The position numbers and the translations under genes were made by a program. Below are positions 9,781-18,521 of a stretch of 64,000 nt of DNA, piece by piece. The stretch spans positions 19,161 to 83,160 of the forward strand of contig FR898640.1 in NCBI GenBank assembly GCA_000437215.1. Reading direction: 5' to 3'. The notes beneath the pieces are model-generated. The model was not told the DNA's origin, did no database searches, and saw only the letters and a program-made list of their open reading frames with translations. The stretch comes from Clostridium sp. CAG:440. Its GTDB lineage: Bacteria > Bacillota > Clostridia > TANB77 > CAG-508. Numbering within the stretch: the stretch's first letter is position 1; every line of letters starts with the position of its first letter.

Positions 9781-9850
9781 ATTATCAATCCTTCCAATTT
9801 TTTCATATTATATAACTAATTTGCCATTTTGTATAGACTAAAATCAAAAA

Positions 9851-9883
9851 AAAGTCCCTTAATAATATTTATTAAAAGACTTT
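9851..9883 (-). terminator. Terminator of the glycosyltransferase/acyltransferase operon
   Basis: A hairpin (AAAGTCCCTTAATA against TATTAAAAGACTTT) is followed on the minus strand by eight Ts. It closes the four-gene operon before murE. Its loop resembles the hairpin at 15517-15552. Confidence 0.7.
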
Positions 9884-9919
9884 AATTTTATTCTTTTTTA
9901 TTAATATGATTTTTATAAA

Positions 9920-9951
9920 AAGCTTAGACAAAATCCCCGTCCCATTGTCTA
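9920..9951. repeat. Palindromic interspersed repeat, copy 1
   Basis: This stretch matches 43372-43404 almost base for base (AAGCTT, then AGACAAAATCCCCGTCCCA, then TGTCTA). The ends TAGACA/TGTCTA are inverted repeats. It supplies the last codons (WDGDFV) and stop of the acyltransferase gene. Confidence 0.7.
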
Positions 9952-10712
9952 TATTTAATTACCTCAATATTGCAATTTTCACTTCTTTTGCACATTGCAT
10001 TATATATTTGGTCTCTAAGTTCTTGTTTTGCCTGATTTAAAGTTAATTCTTTATTTGGAAAAAATGGTCCATCTATATAAGATACAATTTTTACTTTATC
10101 ATTGTTTTTTCCATAGCTTTGATAGGTATTTGTTATACAAAATGATGGTTTGTCTAGTGTTACCGGATATTTAAATGAAACTGATTTAAATGGTCTTATT
10201 TTTGTATAATATGGCCAAATATGGGCTTCTGGGTATATTGTTACTGAATAATTTTTTTTTATTTTTTCTTCAATTGCTTCTAAAAAATTTTTCATTGCAT
10301 TTTTTTTAGTTGGTATTGGCATTGCTCCTAGCATTTGTATTAGCGTTCCAAATGGCTTTATAGATACATTTTCTGGATTTACTATAAAAAAATTCCTTTT
10401 AGGGTACATTGCCATACTTGGTATAAATGTATCTGCAAATGGTTGCGTATGATTTCCATATATAAAATACCCTTGTTTTTTATATTTCTTTAATTTTTGT
10501 TTTCCTACATATTTTATTCTAAATTTAAACTTAGAATATAATACTTTTATAGGAACACTAAATACATTTTGCACTAAAAAAGATGCTATATTCCATAATG
10601 GATTTTTGTGAATATATATATAATTTTCATCTATTACTCTTGGTTTAATTTTTGCTTTTGAAAATTCATCATTTAATTCATCTTTATAATAAATTATTTT
10701 TTGTTCTTTCAT
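9924..10712 (-). CDS. PlsC-like acyltransferase
   Basis: This 262-residue protein of the lysophospholipid acyltransferase superfamily probably moves an acyl chain onto a glycerol or sugar acceptor at the membrane. It shows the catalytic NHxxxxD box (GNHTQPFADTF, near residue 92) and the acceptor motif IYPEAHIWPY. It overlaps the upstream acyltransferase by four bases (ATGA), so the pair is co-translated. Its C-terminal six residues lie in an interspersed palindromic repeat, so the original end may have been replaced. Confidence 0.8.
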   Translation of the reverse strand: MKEQKIIYYKDELNDEFSKAKIKPRVIDENYIYIHKNPLWNIASFLVQNVFSVPIKVLYSKFKFRIKYVGKQKLKKYKKQGYFIYGNHTQPFADTFIPSMAMYPKRNFFIVNPENVSIKPFGTLIQMLGAMPIPTKKNAMKNFLEAIEEKIKKNYSVTIYPEAHIWPYYTKIRPFKSVSFKYPVTLDKPSFCITNTYQSYGKNNDKVKIVSYIDGPFFPNKELTLNQAKQELRDQIYNAMCKRSENCNIEVIKYRQWDGDFV

Positions 10713-11587
10713 ACTTTTTCCTGCTTTATTGTTGTATATTCTAATGGCTTTTTATAGAAATCCTCATATATTTCTTTCCAGACCTTAGCATTTTTTTCTT
10801 TCATAATTTCTAAATTTTCTTTTTCTGTCAAATTCTCGTCCGGGAATATTGGTTTTCCAATATTTACTGTATATTCTTGAACATAAAAACCATCTTCTCC
10901 CATTACATTACTATCTTCCATTGTTATAAATATAGGAAGTATTGGTACATTATTTCTTGCAGCTATTTTATATGCTCCAATTTTTAATGGCTTCGGTTTT
11001 TTGTAATTCCACCACATGCTTTGTTCTGGAAATATTAATATAAAATCTCCTCTTTGTAAAATTATGTCAGCTGCCTCCATAAATTTTACCATTGTTCTTT
11101 TATTTGAGCTAAGTGGTAATGTATTGCAATTTCTAAACAAAAATCCATAAAATCCAGGAAAATTAGTATAATTTCCCTCTCTTAAAACTATAAAAAGTTT
11201 TTGTTTTTTATTAAGTTTGGCATTTCTAAATGCTTCTTCTACAGCAAATGAGTCAAAAGGATTAAAGTGGTTGCATGTAATTAATGCTCCACTTTCTAAA
11301 CCTTCCATATTTTCTAATCCCCTTATTTCTTTTATAATTAATTGCTTATTTTCTATTATTTCATTTAAAAATCTTTCACCAATTCTATTTGCAAATCTAT
11401 TTTTTGCTTTACTTGTAAGTTTTTCATTTAAATAATCTACTTTTTCTGGTGTTAGAGTAATTGTTGGTGGATCATCTTCTACATCTTGGTCAAATTTTCC
11501 TTCTTTTTCGTATTGTTTTATTTTTTCTATTATTTTTAATCTTTCTTCTGACTTTTGAATATTTGGATTTGTTTGCTTTTCCATCAT
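10709..11587 (-). CDS. PlsC-like acyltransferase
   Basis: This 292-residue protein is a second acyltransferase of the same superfamily. It has CNHFNPFDSF (NHxxxxD box) and IFPEQSMWWNY as acceptor motif. The first 60 residues are charged and lack a membrane segment. The start has two tandem ATGs; GGAGAAC favours the first. It lies between a GT8 gene (immediately upstream) and the other acyltransferase, in a unit that looks devoted to making an acylated glycolipid or decorating a surface glycan. The product is unknown. Confidence 0.8.
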   Translation of the reverse strand: MMEKQTNPNIQKSEERLKIIEKIKQYEKEGKFDQDVEDDPPTITLTPEKVDYLNEKLTSKAKNRFANRIGERFLNEIIENKQLIIKEIRGLENMEGLESGALITCNHFNPFDSFAVEEAFRNAKLNKKQKLFIVLREGNYTNFPGFYGFLFRNCNTLPLSSNKRTMVKFMEAADIILQRGDFILIFPEQSMWWNYKKPKPLKIGAYKIAARNNVPILPIFITMEDSNVMGEDGFYVQEYTVNIGKPIFPDENLTEKENLEIMKEKNAKVWKEIYEDFYKKPLEYTTIKQEKV

Positions 11588-12523
11588 TTATGTTCTCCTA
11601 TTTTTTCTATCGTCTCCTACACAATCACATTCTTTTTGTGCAAGTTCCCTTAACTTTTTGTCTCCTTCTTTGTCATTAAATCTATCTTCTTCTGTGTAGT
11701 TATCTCTAATTTTTATTATTTCATCAAAAAATTCTGTCTTTTTTGCATACTCCCAAAAATATTCTTTATAAAGTATATCTTCAAAATGCCATGGTTTAAA
11801 TGCCAAATTATAATGTATTAATTTTAAATCTTTTGCATCTGTATCATTTGAAATTGGCATTTTATCCCATACATTGCTTATAATTTTTACTCTTCCTTTG
11901 CATAGTCTGTTTAAATAATCTTGGTCTTGTGCAACAGCAAATTTTATTTTTTCTAATGAATATAAAAATTTTTCTTGAAAATCGAACTTTCTAAGTTCAT
12001 CTAAGTTCATTAAAAGAACTCCTGCATTAAAGTAATTTCTATAGTCTGCAACTCCTACTACTTTTTCTGCATATTCTTGAAATACTTCTATTTTTTGTAT
12101 TACATCATCTGGAGCAGCAGCAACTAAATTATCCCCCATATCTATATTATATAACTCAGCAACATCTGCAAGAAGAACTATATCACAGTCTAAATATAAT
12201 GCTTTATTATATTGTGGGTATAAATTTGGTATAAATAGTCTAAAATATGTTGTTACAGAATAATAGTCTCTTGTATATAATTTATTTTTTATTTTATTTA
12301 TATAATAATTTAAATCTACAAATTCTATGTTTACATTTTCTTTTTCATACTTTTTTATTTTCTCTTGATTTTCTTCAGTTATACTTGTATACAATATTTT
12401 TATTAAATAATAATTTTTTTCTGACGAATTTTCTATTAATGATTGTAATGCTACAGCTAAAAAAGGTACATATTTATCATCAACCGTAAAAAATATTGGT
12501 ATTGTATTTAAATTTTCTTTCAT
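11588..12523 (-). CDS. Family 8 glycosyltransferase
   Basis: This 311-residue GT-A fold enzyme has an N-terminal nucleotide-binding segment (PIFFTVDDKYVPFLAVALQS). The metal-binding DxD is in YLDCDIVLL, and NAGVLLMNL follows, as in GT8 galactosyl/glucosyltransferases such as those for LPS and glycogenin. It uses a nucleotide sugar in the cytoplasm; the acceptor is unknown. It directly abuts the acyltransferase gene downstream and lies three bases after another GT8-like gene. Confidence 0.9.
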   Translation of the reverse strand: MKENLNTIPIFFTVDDKYVPFLAVALQSLIENSSEKNYYLIKILYTSITEENQEKIKKYEKENVNIEFVDLNYYINKIKNKLYTRDYYSVTTYFRLFIPNLYPQYNKALYLDCDIVLLADVAELYNIDMGDNLVAAAPDDVIQKIEVFQEYAEKVVGVADYRNYFNAGVLLMNLDELRKFDFQEKFLYSLEKIKFAVAQDQDYLNRLCKGRVKIISNVWDKMPISNDTDAKDLKLIHYNLAFKPWHFEDILYKEYFWEYAKKTEFFDEIIKIRDNYTEEDRFNDKEGDKKLRELAQKECDCVGDDRKNRRT

Positions 12524-12526
12524 TTT

Positions 12527-13363
12527 TTATTCTCCCCTTTTATTGTTTTCATATTCTTTTTTTAATTTTAAATATTCTTCTAAATCTTCATCAAATGCAT
12601 GACATTTTAAAACTGTATGCACTTGCTCAACATTCCATTGTTTATAATTTTCTGTATGTGGATATGGAAACCATAACATTCTTTTGCAAAAATGACATAC
12701 TACTGTATCTTTTCTATTAAATTTTGATTGTTCATTATATTTTCGAGGTATTAACATTTTTTTGCTTGTTGACCTAAAAATTGCATCTTGATCTGCAAAA
12801 AGCATTTTTTTACTTTTTATTAAATTTCTTGCTTTTTCTAACAATTTTGTTTCTTTTATTTTTTTCATGTTCATTAATAACATTCCTGCATTTATATAAT
12901 CTGGTCTTATAAATATACTTCCATATTTTTCTTTTACAGCTGCATATTCATATTCTGAAACATCTATATTATATAGTTTAGAAAGGTCATCTCCTATCAT
13001 CATATCTATGTCTAAATATAATAATTTATCAGGAATATTAGGAACCATATCTGCTAGTAATCTAAGCAAAGTATATGGGGTGCAATATGCACTTTCATTT
13101 TTACAATTTAAAAATTCTTGTTCATAAAGATTAGTAACATCAACTTTTGTTACTTTGTTTTCTTTATTTTTTTTCTGTATTACTTTATTTAAAAAGTCTA
13201 TTTGCTTATTTTCTATTGGCACATATTCTGGTTTTATTCTTGATGCATCCATAGTAAATATATAGCAATTAATACTTTCTTTGGTTCTATTGGTAATTGA
13301 TATTAACTCTGTTAGTGCTCCATCAAATACTTTTTTATTTCCACATAAAAGTAAATTTATCAT
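12527..13363 (-). CDS. GT8-like glycosyltransferase
   Basis: This 278-residue protein is related to its neighbour but divergent. It has YLDIDMMIGDDLSKLY in place of the DxD region and NAGMLLMNM. The N-terminus is shorter in its canonical motif (INLLLCGNKKVFDGALTEL). It is the first gene of the four-gene operon, with its own promoter 62-90 bases upstream and a GGGGG ribosome site. Confidence 0.8.
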   Translation of the reverse strand: MINLLLCGNKKVFDGALTELISITNRTKESINCYIFTMDASRIKPEYVPIENKQIDFLNKVIQKKNKENKVTKVDVTNLYEQEFLNCKNESAYCTPYTLLRLLADMVPNIPDKLLYLDIDMMIGDDLSKLYNIDVSEYEYAAVKEKYGSIFIRPDYINAGMLLMNMKKIKETKLLEKARNLIKSKKMLFADQDAIFRSTSKKMLIPRKYNEQSKFNRKDTVVCHFCKRMLWFPYPHTENYKQWNVEQVHTVLKCHAFDEDLEEYLKLKKEYENNKRGE

Positions 13364-13424
13364 TTCTTCCCCCGAATTTTATTTTTTACAATTGTCATAT
13401 TTTGTTGTTTTTTATACATTATGC

Positions 13425-13453
13425 ATTATAATATAAATGTAAAAAATATTCAA
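13425..13453 (-). promoter_or_regulatory. SigmaA-type promoter of the GT8/acyltransferase operon
   Basis: On the minus strand TTGAAT (13448-13453) and TATAAT (13425-13430) are 17 bases apart. It shows that the inserted operon is transcribed separately from the dcw genes upstream. Confidence 0.7.
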
Positions 13454-13473
13454 GTGCCGTTTTAATAAAAAAA

Positions 13474-13512
13474 CAAAAGTACTTAATTACATCTTACAAT
13501 TAAGTACTTTTG
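13474..13512 (-). terminator. Terminator after the PBP gene
   Basis: A 14-15-bp perfect stem (CAAAAGTACTTAATT and its complement) is followed by a T tract on the minus strand. It ends the mraZ-rsmH-ftsL-PBP transcript. Confidence 0.85.
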
Positions 13513-13523
13513 CAATTTTATTT

Positions 13524-15516
13524 TTAATAGTCTATATATACCTTATTTCCTTTATAGATTTTTATTCCTGTTTGTGGAACTTGACTTTTTACTGTTAATT
13601 GTGTTTTATCAATTTCTTCTGTTTCATTATTTATAACCATTTCTAATCCTTGTTCTTTTAATTTTTTATTTGCCTCTTCTAATGTTTTTCCTAATACATC
13701 AGGAGTTACAACTTCCTCTTTTATTTCTACTTCTTCTTCGTTTCCTTGGTTAACCTCTAAATATGGTAAAACCTCGCTAAATATCTGTCCGCCAACTGGT
13801 GCCGCAACACCACCTCCTTGGTGTCCTCCCTCACCTGTTGGATTATATAAAGTTACCAAAACAACAACTTGAGGATCATCTATTGGAGCAACACCACAAA
13901 AAGATGTAACATACTTATTAGTATTAACGCCATCTTCCGATGTGCCTGTTTTGCCACCTATTCTATATCCTGCAACTCTTGCATTTTTACCAGTCCCTTC
14001 ACTAACTACAGACTCCATCATACTAAGAACTTTTTGAGAAGTTTCTTTTGAAATTACTGTTCCTGTAGTTTCCACTGGCATATCTTTAACCTCTCCTGTT
14101 TGGCTATTAATAATTTGTTTAACAACTCTAGGTTTTATTTTTGTTCCTCCATTTGCAATACTAGAAACTGCTGTCGCAAGCTGTATTGGTGTTATTTCAA
14201 ATCTTTGCCCAAAACTTATTGTAGCAAGTTCTACAGGTCCGCGCCTTTTCCTTTGCTAAAAATATTCCTTTTGCCTCACCTGGTAAATTTATTCCAGTTT
14301 TACTTAAAAGTCCAAATTTTTCTAAATAACTATAATATTTTTCAACCCCTAATTTTTGTCCAAGCCCAATAAATACTGGGTTACAAGAATTCATTAACGC
14401 TTGCCTCAAACTTTCTGCTCCATGTGGTCTATAATATCTCCAACATTTAATTCTAACACCTGCAACTTCAATTCCACCTGTACAGCAAAATTCTCCACTA
14501 TTATCGGTATCTGTTATATGCTCTTCTAATGATGCAGAAGCTGTTATTAATTTAAATACAGAGCCTGGTTCATATGTGTCTGCTATTGCCTTATTTCTCC
14601 ACACTGCCTGCAAATTTTTTGTTTTTTCACTTTGTTCTAATGTGTCCCACACAGATTTTAATTCATCAGTATATGCTGCATATGGATCATTTAAATTATA
14701 ATTTGGATATGTTGCCATTGCCAAAACATCCCCAGTTTTGGGATTCATAACAACAATATTTCCACCATCTGTACACTTATTGTCTATACATGCCTCTTTT
14801 AAATATTTTTCAGCAATAGACTGAATAGATAAATCAATAGAAAGTACTAAACTATTTCCATCAATTGCTGCAACATAATTTTCTCCCTCAGTCCCTATTT
14901 CACCGCCTTTTGCATCTGCATGCCTTTTTATGGCTCCTTTTAAACCTTTTAACTCACTATCATATTTTGCCTCTATTCCATCTAAACCTTGATTATCACT
15001 ACCACAAAAACCTATAAACTGTGATGCAAGATTACTATATGGGTAATACCTTTTGGTATCTTCATCTATATTTACTCCAACTGAAATATTATTATTTTGA
15101 AGCCAAACCCTTAGTTCATTTGCCTTTTCTTTATCAACTTTTTTTGCAATAGTTTCAATAGAACTCCTTTTACTAACCTTTTTTAAGACTTTATCATAAT
15201 CTAGCTCAAAAATATCTGCCAAAGCCTTTGCAACTTTTTCTTTGTCCTTTTTATCAATATTTCCTGGGTTAACCGTTATAGTTTCCACTGTACTACTCAC
15301 AGCCAAAATATTCTTGCCTGTTGCATCATAAATAGTCCCTCTTTTAGGGTTTATATTTCTGTCTAATGTTTGTTGTTCATAAGCAAGTTCTTGCAATTCT
15401 TTTCCTTGTACAAATTGAATATAACCAACTCTTATTATTAATAAAATAAATATTAATAATGCAACAAACAAGGAATTTCTCATCTTTTTCTTTCCAGACA
15501 ATTTAATTGATATCAT
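13524..15516 (-). CDS. Class B penicillin-binding protein (SpoVD/FtsI type) with PASTA domain, needs a +1 shift at CGGA
   Basis: This is a transpeptidase that crosslinks septal or spore-cortex peptidoglycan together with an SEDS partner. A membrane anchor (about residues 12-32) and a PBP dimer domain precede the transpeptidase domain. That domain has the active-site serine in EPGSVFKL, the SxN-type motif LMNSCNP, and KTG in GGKTGTSED. A single PASTA domain (PDVLGKTLEEA) ends the protein. The zero frame stops at 14197. The block GPVELATISFGQ and everything after it, including KTG, is in the +1 frame. The shift is at CGGA (14238-14241); the restored total is 663 residues. SpoVD and FtsI cannot be separated from sequence alone. 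Confidence 0.9.
14238..14241 (-). other. CGGA recoding site in the PBP gene
   Basis: The coding strand reads GAA AAG GCG CGGA CCT GTA GAA CTT. The shift yields KAGPVELATISFGQ, a hallmark of class B PBPs (glycine at residue 426). It separates the SxxK and SxN motifs from the KTG motif. Confidence 0.85.
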
Positions 15517-15552
15517 AAAAACACCTCTAATAATATTTATTAGAAGTGTTTT
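15517..15552 (-). promoter_or_regulatory. Stable hairpin directly before the PBP start codon
   Basis: A 16-bp near-perfect stem (AAAACACCTCTAATAA against TTATTAGAAGTGTTTT) is followed by Ts and then immediately by the ATG. The 3' arm holds the only plausible ribosome site, AGAGGTG. It could act as an attenuator between ftsL and the PBP gene, or as a structure that masks initiation. Confidence 0.55.
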
Positions 15553-15565
15553 ATTTTATTCAATT

Positions 15566-16057
15566 TTATTTATTAAATATTTTATCTACCAAACTCTCAA
15601 ACCAATTTTTCTCTTCCTTAGTAATAACCTTTTCAGATGGTGATTCCACATAATCTTTTTTAGGTAATGTAACATAAACAGTTTGTTTATTTGTTAATTT
15701 TTTCATTCCTAATTTTTCTTTTGCCTGTTGTTCAATATAATTTGAACTTAAACTATTTTCTATTGTAACTTTTAATTGTTCATTCTCTTTTTGAAGTGAT
15801 GATAATTCTCTTTTTAGAGTCTGAACTTTATTAAACTTTTCATTTATTTGTGAGTTTCTGTAACTTATGGTAAGAAGAACTGCAAATATTGCAACTATTG
15901 TTAATGTCATTTTTGTTTGTCTTTTCTTTTGACTTTGCAATGTTTTTTTATTTGCTTTAGGATTTTCTAATACTTTTATACTTTGTTTTTTTCTTGGTTT
16001 ATATGATGGCTCTAACTTTCTAGGGCTTGTCTCATACTGGTATAGACCTCTTGCCAT
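15566..16057 (-). CDS. FtsL/DivIC-like septum protein
   Basis: This 163-residue bitopic protein has a basic N-terminal cytoplasmic part, one membrane helix (about residues 50-66) and a coiled coil (FNKVQTLKRELSSLQKENEQL). An AKEKLGM motif follows, as in FtsL/DivIC septum formation proteins. These bridge division enzymes and regulators at the septum. Its place between rsmH and the class B PBP is the standard position of ftsL. FtsL sequences are poorly conserved, so the call rests on topology and position. Confidence 0.8.
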   Translation of the reverse strand: MARGLYQYETSPRKLEPSYKPRKKQSIKVLENPKANKKTLQSQKKRQTKMTLTIVAIFAVLLTISYRNSQINEKFNKVQTLKRELSSLQKENEQLKVTIENSLSSNYIEQQAKEKLGMKKLTNKQTVYVTLPKKDYVESPSEKVITKEEKNWFESLVDKIFNK

Positions 16058-16089
16058 AAGTTACTCACCTCCTTTGTACTTTTTTATTT

Positions 16090-17019
16090 TTATATTTTTT
16101 CAAAAATTCTAAGTTTTGCACTTTTAGATCTTGTATTTTCTTCTTGTTCATCTTTTGTTGCTATTATAGGTTTTTTAGTTATTATTTTTCCTTCTTTTTT
16201 TGCTCCACATACACAATATGGCAAATCACTTGGACATGTACATTTTCCACTAGCTTCTATATATGCATTTTTTACTGCCCTATCTTCTAATGAATGAAAT
16301 GTTATTATGCAAAGTCTTCCCCCTGGCTTTAACACATCAATACAGTTTTTTACCGTATTATACAATGGCTTTATTTCATCATTTACTTCAATTCTAATTG
16401 CTTGAAAAGTTCTTTTGGCTGGATGTCCATCTTTTTTTGCAAATCCAGGAATTGATTTTTCTATTATTTCTACCAATTGTTTTGTAGTACTGATTTGTTT
16501 TTCTTTTCTGTACATACATATATTTTTTGCAATTTGTCTTGAAAACTTTTCTTCTCCATATTCATATATAATATTGGCCAATTTTTGTTCTTCATAACTA
16601 TTTACTACTTCTTTTGCTGTTAAACTTTGGGTTTTGTCCATTCTCATATCAAGTTCATTTTCACCAAGATAGCTAAACCCTCTATTTCTTTCATCTAATT
16701 GGTATGACGAAACTCCTAAATCTAGCAAAATACCATCTACATTTTCAATTTGCAAATTGCTTAAAATTTCTTTTATATTATCATGATTATTATGAACATA
16801 AATTACATTTTGAAAATCTTTTAAATTTTCTTTTGCAGCTTTTAGTGCTTCTTCATCCCTGTCTATTCCTATTAATATTCCATTTTCATTTAATTTTTTT
16901 ACTATTTGTTTACTGTGCCCTGCTCCGCCAAGTGTTCCATCTACATATATGCCATCTGGTTTTATATTTAGTCCATTTATACACTCATCAAGCATTACAG
17001 GTTTATGCTTAAATTCCAA
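16090..17019 (-). CDS. rsmH: 16S rRNA (cytosine-1402-N4)-methyltransferase
   Basis: The enzyme methylates N4 of C1402 in 16S rRNA using S-adenosylmethionine. The 309-residue protein has the SAM-binding GTLGGAGHS loop, DGILLDLGVSS, ERNRGFSY and the C-terminal FHSLEDRAVK, all typical of RsmH/MraW. The start is TTG at 17017-17019 with GAGGTG five bases upstream. It is separated from mraZ by 322 bases containing a heptamer array. Confidence 0.95.
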   Translation of the reverse strand: MEFKHKPVMLDECINGLNIKPDGIYVDGTLGGAGHSKQIVKKLNENGILIGIDRDEEALKAAKENLKDFQNVIYVHNNHDNIKEILSNLQIENVDGILLDLGVSSYQLDERNRGFSYLGENELDMRMDKTQSLTAKEVVNSYEEQKLANIIYEYGEEKFSRQIAKNICMYRKEKQISTTKQLVEIIEKSIPGFAKKDGHPAKRTFQAIRIEVNDEIKPLYNTVKNCIDVLKPGGRLCIITFHSLEDRAVKNAYIEASGKCTCPSDLPYCVCGAKKEGKIITKKPIIATKDEQEENTRSKSAKLRIFEKI

Positions 17020-17106
17020 TTTAACACCTCTTAGTTTATAATACTCATGCAGCTGGTAAAAAATTTCAAATTACCAGCTGCATTATATCATATGTATTTT
17101 AATTGT

Positions 17107-17303
17107 TCTTTTGTGTTAATTTATCTTTTGAAAACATACAAATTCTTTTGTAAAATCCTCTTTTGAATTTTAAAATCTTTTGTAAAATTTTCTTTTGCAA
17201 CTTTTTACATTTATAACTTTATCTTTTGTATTCTTACTATTTATCTTTTGCAAAGTTTTCTTTTGCATTTTTATCTTTTGTATTTTTAATATATTTTCTT
17301 TTG
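17107..17303 (-). repeat. CAAAAGA heptamer array between mraZ and rsmH
   Basis: Eleven copies of TCTTTTG (CAAAAGA on the transcribed minus strand) occur in about 200 bases. Spacing is irregular, roughly 13-30 bases, often flanked as TACAAAAGAT or GCAAAAGA. The 322-base gap holds no open reading frame of interest and no hairpin I can see. The array is in the rsmH leader and also after mraZ. Confidence 0.7.
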
Positions 17304-17341
17304 TTAATTTATCTTTAGTTTTTTATATAAACTTTTGCAAG

Positions 17342-17767
17342 TTATATACCCAGCATTGTCATGTTTTGTGCAATTTCATCAGCTGAAATGTTATCATCAC
17401 ATTTTTGCCATGTTTCTTTATTCCAAATTTCAAGTCTTGTTCCAACACCAATTATTACTGCTTCCTTTTCTAGGTTAGCTGCATTTCTTAAATTATTTGA
17501 TATTAAAAATCTACCTTGCTTATCTATTTCACATTCTGTTGCTCCAGATAAGAAAAATCTTACAAAGTTTCTTGCATTTTTGTCTGATAATGGAAGTGCT
17601 TTCAATTTAGCTTCGAAATTTAACCACTCATTTTGTGAAAACGCAAATAAACATCCATCTAACCCTTTTGTTACGATGAATTTTTCCCCCATGTCTTGTC
17701 TTAATTTAGCAGGCATTATTAATCTGCCTTTAACATCTAGAGAATGCTCGTATTCACCAATTAGCAA
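17342..17767 (-). CDS. mraZ: Transcriptional regulator MraZ
   Basis: The 141-residue protein has two SpoVT/AbrB-like halves (EYEHSLDVKGRLIMPAKLR and ECEIDKQGRFLI). MraZ forms a ring that binds tandem GTGG boxes in its own promoter and controls the dcw cluster. It starts at TTG (17765-17767) after an AAGGAAGTG site. It is the first gene of the cluster, and its likely binding boxes are directly upstream. Confidence 0.95.
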   Translation of the reverse strand: MLIGEYEHSLDVKGRLIMPAKLRQDMGEKFIVTKGLDGCLFAFSQNEWLNFEAKLKALPLSDKNARNFVRFFLSGATECEIDKQGRFLISNNLRNAANLEKEAVIIGVGTRLEIWNKETWQKCDDNISADEIAQNMTMLGI

Positions 17768-17783
17768 TTAATTTCACTTCCTT

Positions 17784-17818
17784 CCACCAATTCACCACTT
17801 TGTTCCACTTTGCTCCAC
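17784..17818 (-). promoter_or_regulatory. MraZ boxes
   Basis: On the minus strand four GTGG units occur at 17815-17818, 17805-17808, 17795-17798 and 17784-17787. The first three are exactly 10 bases apart and the last 11. They read GTGGAGCAAA, GTGGAACAAA, GTGGTGAATT, then GTGG. Tandem GTGG repeats with 10-base period between promoter and mraZ are the known MraZ operator. Confidence 0.85.
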
Positions 17819-17827
17819 TTTTATTTG

Positions 17828-17856
17828 ATTGTAATATAACTTTTTTTATTTTGCAA
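17828..17856 (-). promoter_or_regulatory. Promoter of the mraZ operon
   Basis: TTGCAA (17851-17856) and TACAAT (17828-17833) on the minus strand are 17 bases apart. They lie directly before the MraZ boxes, so a bound MraZ ring would cover the transcription start. Confidence 0.75.
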
Positions 17857-17968
17857 GTATTTTTTATAAATTTTTTAAAATTTTTAACTTTTTATTACAA
17901 TTCTTTAGTTGTAATTATAAATTTAATAAATTTTTATATTACATTTTCTTATATTTTTCGACTTTATA

Positions 17969-17997
17969 TTGACTTTTTTTATTATATTTTATATACT
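17969..17997 (+). promoter_or_regulatory. Promoter of the small membrane protein gene
   Basis: TTGACT (17969-17974) and TATACT (17992-17997) are 17 bases apart, 21 bases before the ATG at 18019. Confidence 0.65.
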
Positions 17998-18018
17998 ACC
18001 TTCAAAGGAGGATGAATT

Positions 18019-18474
18019 ATGGATAAGTTTATGGAAAAAATAAAAGGAACTAAAATATTAGGAATAATTGGAAACTTAATTTTAGCTGTAGCTGTATTTT
18101 TACCAGTTTTAACTGTATCTGTTTCATTATTTGGTATATCACAAAGTCAATCAATTTCATATATCCAAGGTGATGGAATATTTGTTTTAATACTAGCTAT
18201 TGTTAACTTATTAATTATTTTTGCTGACAAATTATCAGAAAAAGTTGCTTTTATGAAAAAATTATCAAACCAAAAATTCACATTAATTCCTACAGCAATA
18301 GTAGTTATTCTACTTATTGTATTAATATCTGGTAAATCTAGTGCAATTGGACAATTAGGTTCATATGCTTCACTTGCCAATATTAGTTATGGAATTGGTT
18401 TCTGGTTATTATGGATTGGTGCAGTTATTTCTGCAATCTACCCATTCTTATATAAAGGAAACGAAACAAAATAA
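18019..18474 (+). CDS. Hypothetical four-helix membrane protein
   Basis: This 151-residue protein has four hydrophobic segments (about 14-36, 54-68, 88-104 and 122-144). A short polar stretch, KLSEKVAFMKKLSNQK, lies between the second and third. I recognise no family motif; the layout resembles small DUF-type membrane proteins common in Firmicutes. AAGGAGG precedes the ATG and it has its own promoter and terminator, so it is monocistronic. It sits between mraZ and spo0A on the opposite strand. No function can be inferred. Confidence 0.75.
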   Translation: MDKFMEKIKGTKILGIIGNLILAVAVFLPVLTVSVSLFGISQSQSISYIQGDGIFVLILAIVNLLIIFADKLSEKVAFMKKLSNQKFTLIPTAIVVILLIVLISGKSSAIGQLGSYASLANISYGIGFWLLWIGAVISAIYPFLYKGNETK

Positions 18475-18485
18475 TTAAATATAAC

Positions 18486-18516
18486 AAAAAACCTAAGTTT
18501 TAACTTAGGTTTTTTT
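18486..18516. terminator. Bidirectional terminator between the membrane protein gene and spo0A
   Basis: AAAAAACCTAAGTT pairs with AACTTAGGTTTTTT. It serves both convergent genes. Confidence 0.85.
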
Positions 18517-18521
18517 CATTT

